Shown piece by piece: positions 1-14,183 of a stretch of 64,000 nucleotides of DNA. Position 1 is the stretch's first letter. The number at the start of each line of letters is the position of its first letter. The notes under the pieces were generated by a model, which was not told the origin of the DNA, searched no databases, and saw only the letters and a list, made by a program, of their open reading frames with translations. Location of the stretch: contig PLTD01000249.1 in assembly GCA_003165335.1 (NCBI GenBank), positions 18,812 to 82,811 of the forward strand, read 5' to 3'. The stretch is from Rhodospirillales bacterium. GTDB lineage: Bacteria > Pseudomonadota > Alphaproteobacteria > BOG-932 > Roseiterribacteraceae. A program made the translations under genes and the position numbers.

Positions 1-614
1 GTTCTGGCAATCTGTGCTGCTTTTGTGACCGGCGCATTCTTCGGAGCTGCGGCGATGGCGACAACATTGCAACAGAGATCGCTGTCCGATCTGGTCAAAG
101 GCGCCGAAATCATTTTCGAAGGTACTGTTACCGCGAGCGCGGTCGAGCCTGGCCTGAACGGTCAGGGTGCGCGCACCTGCTTTACCTTCAACGTTACCGA
201 CGTGATCGTCGGCACGGAACCCGGCAACACGCTCGTGCTGTGCTTTTTCGGCGGTGCGCTGAACGGTCGGCATTTCGCAGTCTCGGGGATGCGCTATCCG
301 AATATCGGAGAGCACGGGATCTACCTGGTCGAATCCACGCATGAGCCGATGGTAAATCCGCTGATGGGCTGGGACTAGGGTCGCTATCTGGTCCAAACGG
401 AGCCGGTGTGCGGAGTTGCCAAGATGATGACGGCGAGCCATCGGCCGATCACCGCGATCAGCGCCGAAGCCGCACAGCCTATTGCCATCCCCGCCACCGT
501 TTCACCCTCCGGCGCGAATGCGGTCGGCGTAATGTCCGAGTCGGGGCCGATTTGACCGGCGCACTGTCACGTAAGGATTTCGTCGCCAAGTTGAGGTCGC
601 TCAGTGTCCGTTAG
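1..614 (+). pseudogene. Secreted hypothetical protein, 5' end off window, interrupted by in-frame TAG (376-378) and a frameshift near 525-553
   Basis: Frame 1 is open from base 1 (VLAICAAFVTGAFFGAAAMATTLQQRSLSDLVKGAEIIFEG...MGWD*). After the TAG the same frame continues with GRYLVQTEPVCGVAKMMTASHRPITAISAEAAQPIAIPATVSPSGANAVGVMSESGPI*. The C-terminal-looking DLTGALSRKDFVAKLRSLSVR* then lies in frame 0 and ends at 614. Confidence 0.7.
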
Positions 615-1974
615 GTTTCACACAAGGTCGGCATATACGGCGGCGGTGTTTGTGTCGGCTCTATTGGCTGTGCTCAGTGGACGAACGGCATTGGGCTATG
701 CACTGGAAGGGCAGTCATGGGCCAATGCCACGACGACATTCTCGTACGCCATTCCGGGCAACAACGGCATTTGGGCGTCCGCCCTGCAGCAAGCCCTGGC
801 GGATTGGACATCGGTGACGCCTTTTACATTCTTTGGCTTGAACCAATACGCCGACCCGTGCAACGACTCCTCGCCGAACGGGGCCGACTTCGGCACGACC
901 GATTGCGGGATGGCTTTTGGCTCAGGAACGCTGGCCGTTACCACCTACAGCTTCGATGAAAACAACCAATTCATCCGCGCTTCGACGGTGTTCAATTCGA
1001 ACGTGGCTTTTTCGGTCTATACCGGCCCGCTGCAAAACAGCAGCACGGACTTCCGGCGCGTCGCGGCTAACGAAATGGGCCACGCGCTGGGGATGGCGCA
1101 CGAGAATGATTCCAGCATTCCGGCCCTCATGGCGCCCCTTGTCAGCAACATCGAGCAACCGACCGCAGACGACATTGCCGGCGTCGATGCGCTTTATGAC
1201 AGCGTCGCAAAGCCGGTTTCGCTCGCATCTGCCGTTTTGCCCTCCAGCCGTTCTGTTCAGGTGGGCGCGACGGCGACGGCTTTTGCCACGATGGTCAATT
1301 TCGGAACCCAGACTGGCTCCAGCTGCGAAATCGACCTTCCCGGCACAATGCCGGCGAGCTTCACATACCAAACGACCAATCCTGCAACCAACCAACTGAC
1401 CGGAACTGCCAATCAACCCATCGACATCGCCGCGGGCGCCTCGCAGAGTTTCGTGATCGCGGTGACACCGACCGCGGCCTTCGGCTCGACCGACGCCCCC
1501 TTCACGATGACCTGCACCAACGCATCTCCCGCCCCAAGTTCGAGCGGCCTGAACACGTTGCTGCTATCGGCATCGACAACGCCGACACCCGATGTCGTGA
1601 CGCTGACGGCCACAACCCTGAACGACGGCTAAGTCCATGTTTCCCCCAGCAGCTTGACCGGCGCCTTTGCCGTCGCGACCGACAATCTGGGGGCGTCCGG
1701 CAATATCGTCGCGTCGGCCGATACGGGGGCGGCGGCGCTGCCGCTGACGCTCAGCCTATGCCAGACCGATCCTAATAGCGGAGCCTGCATCTCGGCGGTC
1801 GGCCCAACTGTTTCAGTGACCATTGGCGCAAATCAGACGCCCACCTTCTCAGTGTTCGTTACCGTTCAGGCACAGATTCCGCCCAGCCCGGCGAACAAAC
1901 GAATCTTCATCCGCTTCAAAGATGCTGGCGGTGTAACCCGCGGTTCCAGCAGCGTGGCAGTGACAACGAACTGA
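604..1974 (+). pseudogene. Matrixin/metzincin-like metalloprotease with in-frame TAA at 1630-1632; first Zn-ligand His replaced by Asn
   Basis: GTG start; signal-peptide-like N-terminus; motif NEMGHALGMAH at 1069-1101 (canonical HExxHxxGxxH). ORFs 604-1632 and 1654-1974 share one frame: ...TLNDG*VHVSPSSLTGAFAVATDNLG... Confidence 0.75.
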
Positions 1975-1987
1975 GGGCCGTAGCCGC

Positions 1988-4501
<2,514 letters not shown>

Positions 4502-4515
4502 TTATAGATGATTCG

Positions 4516-5694
4516 CTATGCGTGGGTGATATGCGCATCGCGAATAGTGAAATGCTGTGCGTCGCCTTCGAGCGTCTCGAACAGCGACCGATCGGTACCG
4601 GTCATCCAAGCTTGGGCGCCCAGTGCGCCGATTTCGGCATAGAGCGCCTGGCGTCGTGTTTCGTCGAGATGGGCCGCGACTTCGTCCAGCAGCAGAATCG
4701 GCGTCCGTCCGCGCTCGGCCGTTGCCAACCGTGCTGCAGCCAAAATGATCGCGACCAGAATGGCCTTTTGCTCTCCCGTCGAAGTCAGTGCGGCCGGCAT
4801 GTTTTTCTCGCGATGCGTTACGGCCAGATCGCCGCGATGCGCGCCCACCTGGGTTTCGCCATGAACGGAATCGCTATTACGGTTCCGCATCAGTACCTCT
4901 CTCAGCCAATCTTCGACCGCCAGAGCCGGTTGGCCCATCAAGCGCGACTCGACAGGCCCTTCTGCCGCAACGATGGGGCGCGGGAAGGGACCTGTCGCGG
5001 CGTCGAGCGCCCGCGCCAGGCGCGCCACCATATCGACACGAGCCGCCGCAAGCGCCACGCCTGTCGCCGCCAATTCCGCCTCGACCGCATCGAGCCAAGC
5101 CGTCTCGCCCGGCCGTTCGGCCAACAGACGGGCGCGCTGGCGCAGGGCCAAATCGTGACGGGTTACCCGACCGGCATGGGCCGGATCGAAACCGAAGGTC
5201 AATCGATCGAGAAATCGCCGCCGCGATTTCGCACCCTCGACAAACAACCTGTCCATATGGGGTGTCAGCCACACAACCGAAACGATTTGGGTGAGCGCTG
5301 CCTGACTTTTGCCGGGCTTGCCGTCGATTTGAATGATCCTGCGTTCGCTGCCGGGTTCACGGCCTGTGCCGGCCAGAGTTTCGCCATCGGGTCCCGCAAT
5401 TGTCGCAGCCACCCCCCATACGGCGTCATGGTCCGCCCCGATCCGTTGAAAGTCAGCCGATCGCGCGCTGCGCAGGCCGCGCCCGGGGGAAAGAAGGCTG
5501 ATCGCCTCGAGCAGGTTCGTCTTCCCGGCGCCGTTCGGACCGGTCAGAACGATTGCGCCGGGCCCTACTTCGACCCTGGCATGAGCGTAACAGCGGAACT
5601 CGGTCAGCGTCAGGCGCGTAACGGACGCGACCGGCTTTTTGATGGGCGGTAATCCGGGCGCGTCGGTCGCGGATTGACTACGCGCGGCGATCAT
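4516..5694 (-). CDS. recF: DNA replication/repair protein RecF
   Basis: GPNGAGKTNLLEAISLLSPGRGLR Walker A; LLLDEVAAHLDETRR; adjacent to dnaN and gyrB. Confidence 0.95.
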   Translation of the reverse strand: MIAARSQSATDAPGLPPIKKPVASVTRLTLTEFRCYAHARVEVGPGAIVLTGPNGAGKTNLLEAISLLSPGRGLRSARSADFQRIGADHDAVWGVAATIAGPDGETLAGTGREPGSERRIIQIDGKPGKSQAALTQIVSVVWLTPHMDRLFVEGAKSRRRFLDRLTFGFDPAHAGRVTRHDLALRQRARLLAERPGETAWLDAVEAELAATGVALAAARVDMVARLARALDAATGPFPRPIVAAEGPVESRLMGQPALAVEDWLREVLMRNRNSDSVHGETQVGAHRGDLAVTHREKNMPAALTSTGEQKAILVAIILAAARLATAERGRTPILLLDEVAAHLDETRRQALYAEIGALGAQAWMTGTDRSLFETLEGDAQHFTIRDAHITHA

Positions 5695-5709
5695 GGAGAC
5701 GACGCGTAA

Positions 5710-6828
5710 TCAAACCCGCATCGGCATGAGGACGTAAAGCGCACTGCTGTCCGACGTATCGCGAATGATGGTGGGCGACGCAGCGTCGGCGATCGTCAGG
5801 CGGCAACCGTCGCCTTCGATCTGCTGGGTGATATCCAGCAGATAGCGTGAATTGAAGCCGATCTCGAGCGGGGTCGAGCTATAGGAAATCTCAAGCTCTT
5901 CGGTTGCACTGCCGCTCTCGGGGCTGTTGGCCGAAACGGTCAAGGATCCACGATCGATCGTCAGCTTTACCGCGCGGGTTTTTTCAGTCGCGATGGTCGC
6001 AACACGATCGACTGCGGCGGCAAAGTCCCGCGGATTGACCTCAAGTACCTTGTCGTTGCCGCTCGGAATCACGCGTTCGTAATCCGGGAATGTGCCGTCG
6101 ATCAGCTTTGATGTCAGGACCACATGGTCGAAAGCGAAGCGCAGCTTCGTGTCGGACAGAGAGACGTCGATCTGGCCAGTCACGTCCTCAAGCAGCTTAC
6201 GCACCTCGGCCACGGTCTTGCGCGGAACGATGACGCCGGGCATTTCGGACGCGCCCTCGGGCAGCGGCATTTCTACTCGGGCCAACCGATGGCCATCGGT
6301 TGCAACGGCGCGCAGCACCGGGACATCGCCCGATTTGGCCGCATGAAGATAGATGCCGTTCAGATAATAACGCGTTTCTTCGGTCGAGATGGCGAAACGG
6401 GCTCGATCGATCAACGTGCGCAGATCGGCGGCACCCAATGAAAAGCTGACCGGCATGCTGGACCCGGCCATTTGCGGAAAATCGTCCGTCGGCAGGCAAC
6501 CCAATCGGAAATTGGATCGTCCGCCGCGCACCGAAAGCACGCCCGATTCGGGATTGGTCTCGAACTCGATATTGCTGCCGTCCTGCAATTTGCGGACGAT
6601 ATCGTAAAGCGTGTGGGCGGGAGCGGTCGTGGCCCCCGGCTGGATGATTTCAGCCGGAACCGATTCGACGATTTCCAGATCCATATCTGTAGCGGAAAGG
6701 GACAGTTTCCCATCGGCTGCGCGCAAAAGCACGTTCGATAGGATGGGGATTGTGTTTCGCCTTTCGACGACGCTCTGGACATGAGCAAGCGACGGAAGAA
6801 GCTTAGCGCGTTCGATGATGAATTTCAT
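5710..6828 (-). CDS. dnaN: DNA polymerase III subunit beta
   Basis: MKFIIERAKLLPSLAHVQSVVERRNTIPILSNVLL...; ends SALYVLMPMRV. Confidence 0.97.
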   Translation of the reverse strand: MKFIIERAKLLPSLAHVQSVVERRNTIPILSNVLLRAADGKLSLSATDMDLEIVESVPAEIIQPGATTAPAHTLYDIVRKLQDGSNIEFETNPESGVLSVRGGRSNFRLGCLPTDDFPQMAGSSMPVSFSLGAADLRTLIDRARFAISTEETRYYLNGIYLHAAKSGDVPVLRAVATDGHRLARVEMPLPEGASEMPGVIVPRKTVAEVRKLLEDVTGQIDVSLSDTKLRFAFDHVVLTSKLIDGTFPDYERVIPSGNDKVLEVNPRDFAAAVDRVATIATEKTRAVKLTIDRGSLTVSANSPESGSATEELEISYSSTPLEIGFNSRYLLDITQQIEGDGCRLTIADAASPTIIRDTSDSSALYVLMPMRV

Positions 6829-6887
6829 AACCGATGGCAATACTGTGCAGGGCCGGTATTTGTACGCGAGCGTCGCACGCTAAGCAA

Positions 6888-8054
6888 TCACTCAGCGAAC
6901 CCCGACAGCTTCTTTTCCGCATCGGTCAAAAGCACCCGAGATGCGTCAACCGGGTGATATGATATACCCGCCGATGCTGGGGAATCGACGCCCCGCCATT
7001 TTCGCATCGCCGCGCCGATCAGATGCCCCGCAACCAGCATGGGGCGTCGCGTAACGCTGGCCGATAAGACGCCGATATGGGGGGTCCGTTGTGTTGTCCA
7101 GGTGCGCTTATAGGCATCGTCGCCGCGCCCGAAATCCAGCAAGGCTATCCCTTCCTTATCCAACAAAGTGCGTATCGCGAATGCGGTCAAAATCGTGCCG
7201 GGCGATTGCGCATCGAATTCCCGGTCGTGCGCGAGCTTAAGAACAGTTGCGGTCGAACCGACTACCACCCAAAGCTGGGCGGCGATCGGTCGACCCTCCA
7301 TCCTGCAAATCGCCAGTCGAAGCCAGCCGGCCGCGGCCAATTTGCGCATCAATGTCGGTTGAAACTGTTCAAAGGGTTCTGCCTCTTTCCAGCTTGCCCC
7401 ATAGACGGCTTCATAGTCTGCGATGCCCTGTTCGACTTCGGCTTGTGGACTTCCGATACCGACCAAGGCGAAACTGGCGCCGGCCCGTTCCAGCTTTGCG
7501 CCCTTGCGGCGAATCACTTCACGCAATGCCCCAGCGCGAGCGCCGAGATACTCGCCATAGCTTCGCCCACCCAAGCTCTCCCACCAGCGGCCGAAATGTT
7601 CGTAGCGCAATAGGGCGCGTCCCGGGTATGCCAAGCCGGATAGGAAAGGCTCAAGTGCGGGATTACTCGAATCGAGGGAATCCAGGCCGAACACCGCCTC
7701 GGATCTCAAATACTGCGCCAAGCGCCGACCCAATTCGAAGGCGGTCGCCGATGGATCGCCATCGGTAGCGATCAGGGGCCGAAAATCGCAACTGTAAAAG
7801 CTCGTCAGACTGGAGACCGCGGGCTCTCCGTCAGCATTGCGTCGGCAAGGCAGCAGGGCCCGAGCCTTACCGAACTGGTCATTCAACACGAAGAAAAGCG
7901 GCCGAGCCCCGGGCATAAGCCCGGCGCTTATGAATGTGTCATACCAGGGGCGACTGGTGAAAAGACGCTCGCAGCCGATTCCGTCCAGCAGGGCAGCCGC
8001 GGATTTGGGCAGCGCCTCCAGTGCCGGGAAAACCGCAAAATCACCCAGGGTCAC
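6888..8054 (-). CDS. GNAT / BioF2-like (CelD-type) acyltransferase family protein
   Basis: FemAB/BioF2-like fold sequence (LLDFGRGDDAYKRTW near C-terminus). GTG start at 8054 overlaps the upstream gene's stop (GTGA). Confidence 0.75.
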   Translation of the reverse strand: MTLGDFAVFPALEALPKSAAALLDGIGCERLFTSRPWYDTFISAGLMPGARPLFFVLNDQFGKARALLPCRRNADGEPAVSSLTSFYSCDFRPLIATDGDPSATAFELGRRLAQYLRSEAVFGLDSLDSSNPALEPFLSGLAYPGRALLRYEHFGRWWESLGGRSYGEYLGARAGALREVIRRKGAKLERAGASFALVGIGSPQAEVEQGIADYEAVYGASWKEAEPFEQFQPTLMRKLAAAGWLRLAICRMEGRPIAAQLWVVVGSTATVLKLAHDREFDAQSPGTILTAFAIRTLLDKEGIALLDFGRGDDAYKRTWTTQRTPHIGVLSASVTRRPMLVAGHLIGAAMRKWRGVDSPASAGISYHPVDASRVLLTDAEKKLSGFAE

Positions 8055-8854
8055 GGAGGGGCAGGCACGCTGGCAGTAGCCGTGGCCGGGCAGGCCCCGA
8101 GCCGATATGCGACCAGTCCGATCCATTCATGAAGGGCATAAAAGCTGCGCATCCATGCCGAATCGTGGGGCAAAAAATCGCGTATGCCGTGAACAACGGT
8201 CGCCTCGCCATGGAGCGGAGCCGGCACAATAGGGAAGCCGGCCTGGCGAAATGCCAGAATTGCCCGCGGCATATGCCATGAGTGGGTCACGACCAGCGCT
8301 GAAGAAATACCGGCTTGTCGCAATATCTTTGCACTGAACTTCGCATTTTCGCAGGTATTTTCCGACATTGTCTCGCGCCATTCAACCGGCAGGCCGAACG
8401 CGTTCGTGAAGAGGTCCGCCATCAAATCGGCAACGGCGGGTTCGTCTTCGCCGATTGTACCGCCGGCTATGAGGACCGGAAGTTTCTTATCGCGGACGAT
8501 CATGGCCGCCCCGGCGAGCCTTTGCAGCGATAAGGGTCCAGGCTCGGCTTTCACCAAGGGGTCGGGAGTACGCTCGCCGTCGGCCCCCAAAATGATGATC
8601 GCCCCCGGTTGAGGCACATCGACCTGCACGGGTATCCCCCTCTCCAGACTGGAGATAAGTTCGCCGCCGACGATGGGCATGGCCAGCACATAGAGTCCGA
8701 CCAAGCCCGCAACCGCTATCCAAAACCCCAAGCGGCGCCTTCGCCGCATGATCGCCAACCCGAAGATCAGCACCCATATCAGTCCGGCTGGCGGAAGAAC
8801 AATAATTGGAAGTGTCGCCCTAAAGAAATGAACAAAGTCCTGGAATAGTGACAT
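8051..8854 (-). CDS. YdcF (DUF218) family protein
   Basis: N-terminal TM helices, GAIIILGADGERTPDPL..., LVVTHSWHMPRAILAFRQAGFPIVPAP. Confidence 0.88.
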   Translation of the reverse strand: MSLFQDFVHFFRATLPIIVLPPAGLIWVLIFGLAIMRRRRRLGFWIAVAGLVGLYVLAMPIVGGELISSLERGIPVQVDVPQPGAIIILGADGERTPDPLVKAEPGPLSLQRLAGAAMIVRDKKLPVLIAGGTIGEDEPAVADLMADLFTNAFGLPVEWRETMSENTCENAKFSAKILRQAGISSALVVTHSWHMPRAILAFRQAGFPIVPAPLHGEATVVHGIRDFLPHDSAWMRSFYALHEWIGLVAYRLGACPATATASVPAPP

Positions 8855-9060
8855 CCGCCGCTCCCACCGTTGGGATTTTTATATCGGTCGCAGAGTTTTA
8901 ATCAATCGGGCACTAGCTTCAGTATCCAAACGTCGCGTTATCAAGTTTATTGGGTCTGTTACTGTATAACTTCACTTAATGTGGCGTAAGCCAATCTCGT
9001 TGACCCTGTCGCCGCGACGCTGTTCCAAAGCAGTTTTTACTATATGCCTGAGTAGTTTGC

Positions 9061-9088
9061 TTGAATTTCATAAAAAACAGGATACACT
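9061..9088 (+). promoter_or_regulatory. Candidate sigma70-type promoter for the sugar transferase/prs block
   Basis: TTGAAT (9061-9066) - 16 nt - TACACT (9083-9088) in the AT-rich 367-bp divergent intergenic region; about 130-nt leader. Confidence 0.3.
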
Positions 9089-9221
9089 GAAAATGTGCGA
9101 GTCCGGCTGCTATTTTCGGCTATGGTTGCCCGGTTCGGCGTTGAATTGGCGCCCTTGTGGGTCGGTCCGCAGTCGCGCGATAGCAGGCCTTGCTGACAAG
9201 TAAGGCTGGAGATCTAAGTCG

Positions 9222-10643
9222 ATGCTGAAGCTTTTCGGGCATTTCATTCAAATCAAGATGCTAATGCTCTTGATTCTTGAAATGGCCGTACTCGGCGGCA
9301 CCGTTTACTATCTGCTGTCTACGGGCATTCACTCGCCGCAATTGCTCAAGGATATCCGCGGCCAACTCGGGCAATTTTCCTTCCTGTTCTCGATTGTTGT
9401 CGGGATCGCGATGATCTCTATGGGGCTCTACAGCCGATCTGCCATGAGCGACTATCGCACTTTGGCGATCAAAGTGTTGATCGCTCTGGCTCTTGTCGTG
9501 CCCGCCAACATGATGGGGACGACTCTCTTCCGCGAAGAGCTTTACGAAAGCGCCAATGCGAACGCCTATTGGTGGATAAAGGCGCCGATCGTATGGCTGC
9601 TGGTCATCCTGTTGACCCGAATACTCTTCGGATTCGCCAACAAGCGCGAATTCATGAAGCGGCGGATATTCGTGCTGGGATCCGGCACCCGCGCAGCAGC
9701 CATTCGGCAGATGGCTTTTCACGGCTCCAACGAATCCTTTATCGTCGCGGGAACCTTCGATCCCGGCATTTCATACGACGTTCGCGAAATGCGGGACTCC
9801 TATCAATCGGTCGCAGACGCTGCAGCCGGAGCGGCGGATTGGGCGGACGTCGTTCGCCGTGCCCAGGCATCCGAGATTGTGGTTGCGCTGGAGGATCGGC
9901 GCGGCCTGCCGGTCAGCCAATTGCTTAGATGCAAGATCGACGGCATCAACGTCATCGATTACCAAACCTTTTGCGAACGCGAGACCTGTCGCCTGGATCT
10001 CGACGAACTGCGCCCAAGCTGGCTGATTTTCGGCACTGGCTTTACACGCGGAATCGTGACTGACCTTCTCAAGCGGTTTTTCGATATTTTCGTATCATCG
10101 ATTTTTCTGCTTGCGACGCTGCCGTTCACACTCATCGCCGCGCTGTCGATCAAATTCGAAAGTCCGGGGCCCATCCTTTATCGGCAGGAACGCGTAGGGC
10201 TGCACGGTGGATCATTCATGGTGCTTAAGCTTCGCAGCATGCGGCAGGACGCCGAAACCGGAGGGGCGCCGCAATGGGCGACGGTGGGCGATCCGCGCGT
10301 CACTAAGGTCGGTGCATTCATACGCAAAGCCCGCATCGACGAGCTTCCGCAGTTGATAAACGTGTTGCGCGGCGACATGAGCTTCGTCGGCCCCCGCCCC
10401 GAGCGCCCCTTCTTCGTCGACCAACTCAGCGAAGCAATCCCCTTTTATCGCGAGCGCCACTGCGTCAAACCGGGGATCACCGGATGGGCCCAGATCAACT
10501 ATCCCTATGGCGCATCTCTGGAAGATAGCCGGCAAAAGCTTTCTTACGATTTGTACTACGTCAAAAACCACAGCCTGTTTCTCGATTTCATCATCATCTT
10601 GTCCACGGTCCGCGTGATCCTGATGCAGCAGGGCGCACGGTAG
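9222..10643 (+). CDS. XrtA/PEP-CTERM system-type exopolysaccharide sugar transferase (TIGR03013-like)
   Basis: N-terminal TM region; bacterial sugar transferase domain LKRFFDIFVSSIFLLATLPFTLIAALSIKFESPGPILYRQERVGLHG...MSFVGPRPERPFFV; followed by prsK/prsR/prsT. Confidence 0.92.
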   Translation: MLKLFGHFIQIKMLMLLILEMAVLGGTVYYLLSTGIHSPQLLKDIRGQLGQFSFLFSIVVGIAMISMGLYSRSAMSDYRTLAIKVLIALALVVPANMMGTTLFREELYESANANAYWWIKAPIVWLLVILLTRILFGFANKREFMKRRIFVLGSGTRAAAIRQMAFHGSNESFIVAGTFDPGISYDVREMRDSYQSVADAAAGAADWADVVRRAQASEIVVALEDRRGLPVSQLLRCKIDGINVIDYQTFCERETCRLDLDELRPSWLIFGTGFTRGIVTDLLKRFFDIFVSSIFLLATLPFTLIAALSIKFESPGPILYRQERVGLHGGSFMVLKLRSMRQDAETGGAPQWATVGDPRVTKVGAFIRKARIDELPQLINVLRGDMSFVGPRPERPFFVDQLSEAIPFYRERHCVKPGITGWAQINYPYGASLEDSRQKLSYDLYYVKNHSLFLDFIIILSTVRVILMQQGAR

Positions 10644-10653
10644 TCACAGACCG

Positions 10654-12737
10654 ATGACTTACGCCCTCATATCGACAGCTCTGCACGCGCTGACATCGCT
10701 CGTCTTTCTGGCCTTGAGCGCATTCGTCGCCATCCGCGGGCGCGTGAGCAGAACCGGACGATTCTTAGCTGCCGCATCGCTTGCGACCGCCTTTTGGGCC
10801 GGCTCCGTCGCGATCGAGGGCGGGTTCGGGCGATTAAGCTCGATACTCGAAACTATCCGTATCGCGGCATGGGCTCTGTTCGTCGGGCATTTGCTGCGCG
10901 GTGTGATGAAGGACCGCCGCAATCTTCCGCGCTGGATTCTTGCCGGCCCGATCATCGCCCTAGTAGCGACCACGCTAGCGCTCGAGGTGCCGGAATTATT
11001 GCCTACGAGCCAGGACTGGCTCTTTCAAATCAGCTGGCTTACCCAAACCGACCGTGTGGTGAGGATATTATTGGCGGTCTCGGGCTTTTTGCTGCTGGAG
11101 AATCTGTATCGCAACGCCCTGCCCGAATCGCGCTGGCACATTAACCTTCTATCGATCGGCATCGGCTCTACATTCATTTACGACATTCTTCTGTATGCCG
11201 ACGCCGCGATGTTCCATCGGGTATCGCCCCAACTTTTCATTGCGCGCGCGCCGATCGACATCCTCGCCGCGCCCTTGATTGCACTGGCAGTCGCGCGGAA
11301 CCGGCGCTGGCTAGTCGATATTCGCATTTCCCGAAACGTCATCTTTCACAGCTCAACCCTTTTGATCAGCGGCATTTTCCTGTTGTCGATCGGGATTGCC
11401 GGCGAGGTGCTGCGCGATATCGGCGTGACTTGGGGACCGGTGCTGGAAATCACGCTGGTGTTCGGGTCCCTGGTGTTGGTGGCCGTCGTCTTTACCTCCG
11501 GTCGCGCCCGGTCGGAGCTGCGCTGGTTCCTCATCCAGAATTTCTTCCGCTCGCGTTATGACTATCGCAAGGTTTGGTTGAGCTTCATCGGAACCCTGTC
11601 GAATCCGTCCTTTTCGGGCGAACAATTACGCGTTCGCATCATTCGCGCGGTGGCCGACACGGTGGACAGTCCCGCGGGCAGTCTATGGCTGCGCGACAGC
11701 GACGATACCGCCTTTGCGCCGGTTGCAAGCTGGAACCTGCCGCGCGAGGGAACGCCGGTCGACCCGGAATTCGCCCGCGCGTTCCGCGAGGGGCAGTGGA
11801 TCGTGGAGTTCGCCAAGCCGGGCGAAGCGATAATCCCCGACGTCCTGGCCCATATGCCGCGGGCCTGGCTCGCCGTTCCGCTCACGCATTTAGGCCGGCT
11901 GCTCGGTTTTATTCTCCTGACCGAGCCGCGCGCGGCCATTCATTTGAACTGGGAGAATTACGAGCTGCTGCGAATCGCAAGCCGTCAGGTGGCAAGCTAT
12001 CTCGCCGAGGAACAGGCCGCCCGTGCGCTGGTAGAGGCTCGGCAGCTGCAGGCCTATAGCCAGCGATTCGCATTTGTCGTCCATGATATCAAGAACGTGG
12101 TCAGCCAGCTTTCCCTCGTTCTGTCGAACGGAGAGCGCCACGCCGACGACCCGGAGTTTCAGCGCGACGTGCTGGAAACAGTGCGCCACTCGGTCTTCAG
12201 CATGAACAAGATGCTTGCTCAGTTGCGCGCCAATCGTGAGGCCGAGGCCGCCGAATCGGTCGTACCTGCGGTGGTTGCTGAGGAACTATTGCAGGCCTGG
12301 CGGCCGAAGAAATTGGTCGACATTCATTTTCACACCGACGGTCAAACGGCGCGGGTACGCATCGGCCGCGATCAGCTCGACTCGGCGTTACGGCATCTGC
12401 TGGACAACGCCGTGGAGATTTCGACGCCCGGAGCCGAAATCTCCATCGAAGTGCGCCATGCCGCCGACAAGGTCGTTATCGACATATGCGACGCAGGTGA
12501 GGGGATGAGCGCCGATTTCATCGCCAATCAGCTTTTTCAGCCCTTCCGATCGACGAAGTCCGAGGGGTACGGCATCGGCGCCTACCAAACGCGCGAGCTC
12601 ATCCGCGCCGCGCACGGGGACCTTTTGGCCTTGAGCGAACCCGGGCAGGGCACGATCATGCGAATCGTACTGCCTGTTGAGCGAGTGCAAGGGGCGATGC
12701 TTCCGTTGCATGGCGAGAAAATGCTAGGAATGACATC

Positions 12738-12741
<4 letters not shown>
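10654..12741 (+). CDS. prsK: XrtA/PEP-CTERM system histidine kinase PrsK
   Basis: Multi-TM N-terminus, GAF-like region, HDIKNVVSQLSLVLSNGERH histidine motif, HATPase; gene order. Confidence 0.9.
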
Positions 12742-14126
<1,385 letters not shown>

Positions 14127-14183
14127 TTTGACAAAAATCCGCTATATATGCCGTTACAATAAAGGCCTCTGAGGGAGACTTCG

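Noticed and set aside
4522-5652. 376-aa plus-strand ORF opposite recF
   Set aside because: Antisense shadow of recF with low-complexity Arg/Gln-rich composition.
8979-9203. 74-aa ORF in the intergenic region before the sugar transferase
   Set aside because: Composition not protein-like; overlaps the probable promoter/leader.
8855-9221. Search for a sigma54 (-24/-12) promoter controlled by PrsR
   Set aside because: No convincing TGGCAC-N5-TTGCA match; only a weak sigma70-like pair was found.
14127-14183. TTGACA...TACAAT promoter before prsT
   Set aside because: The spacer is 21 nt, too long for a confident sigma70 promoter.
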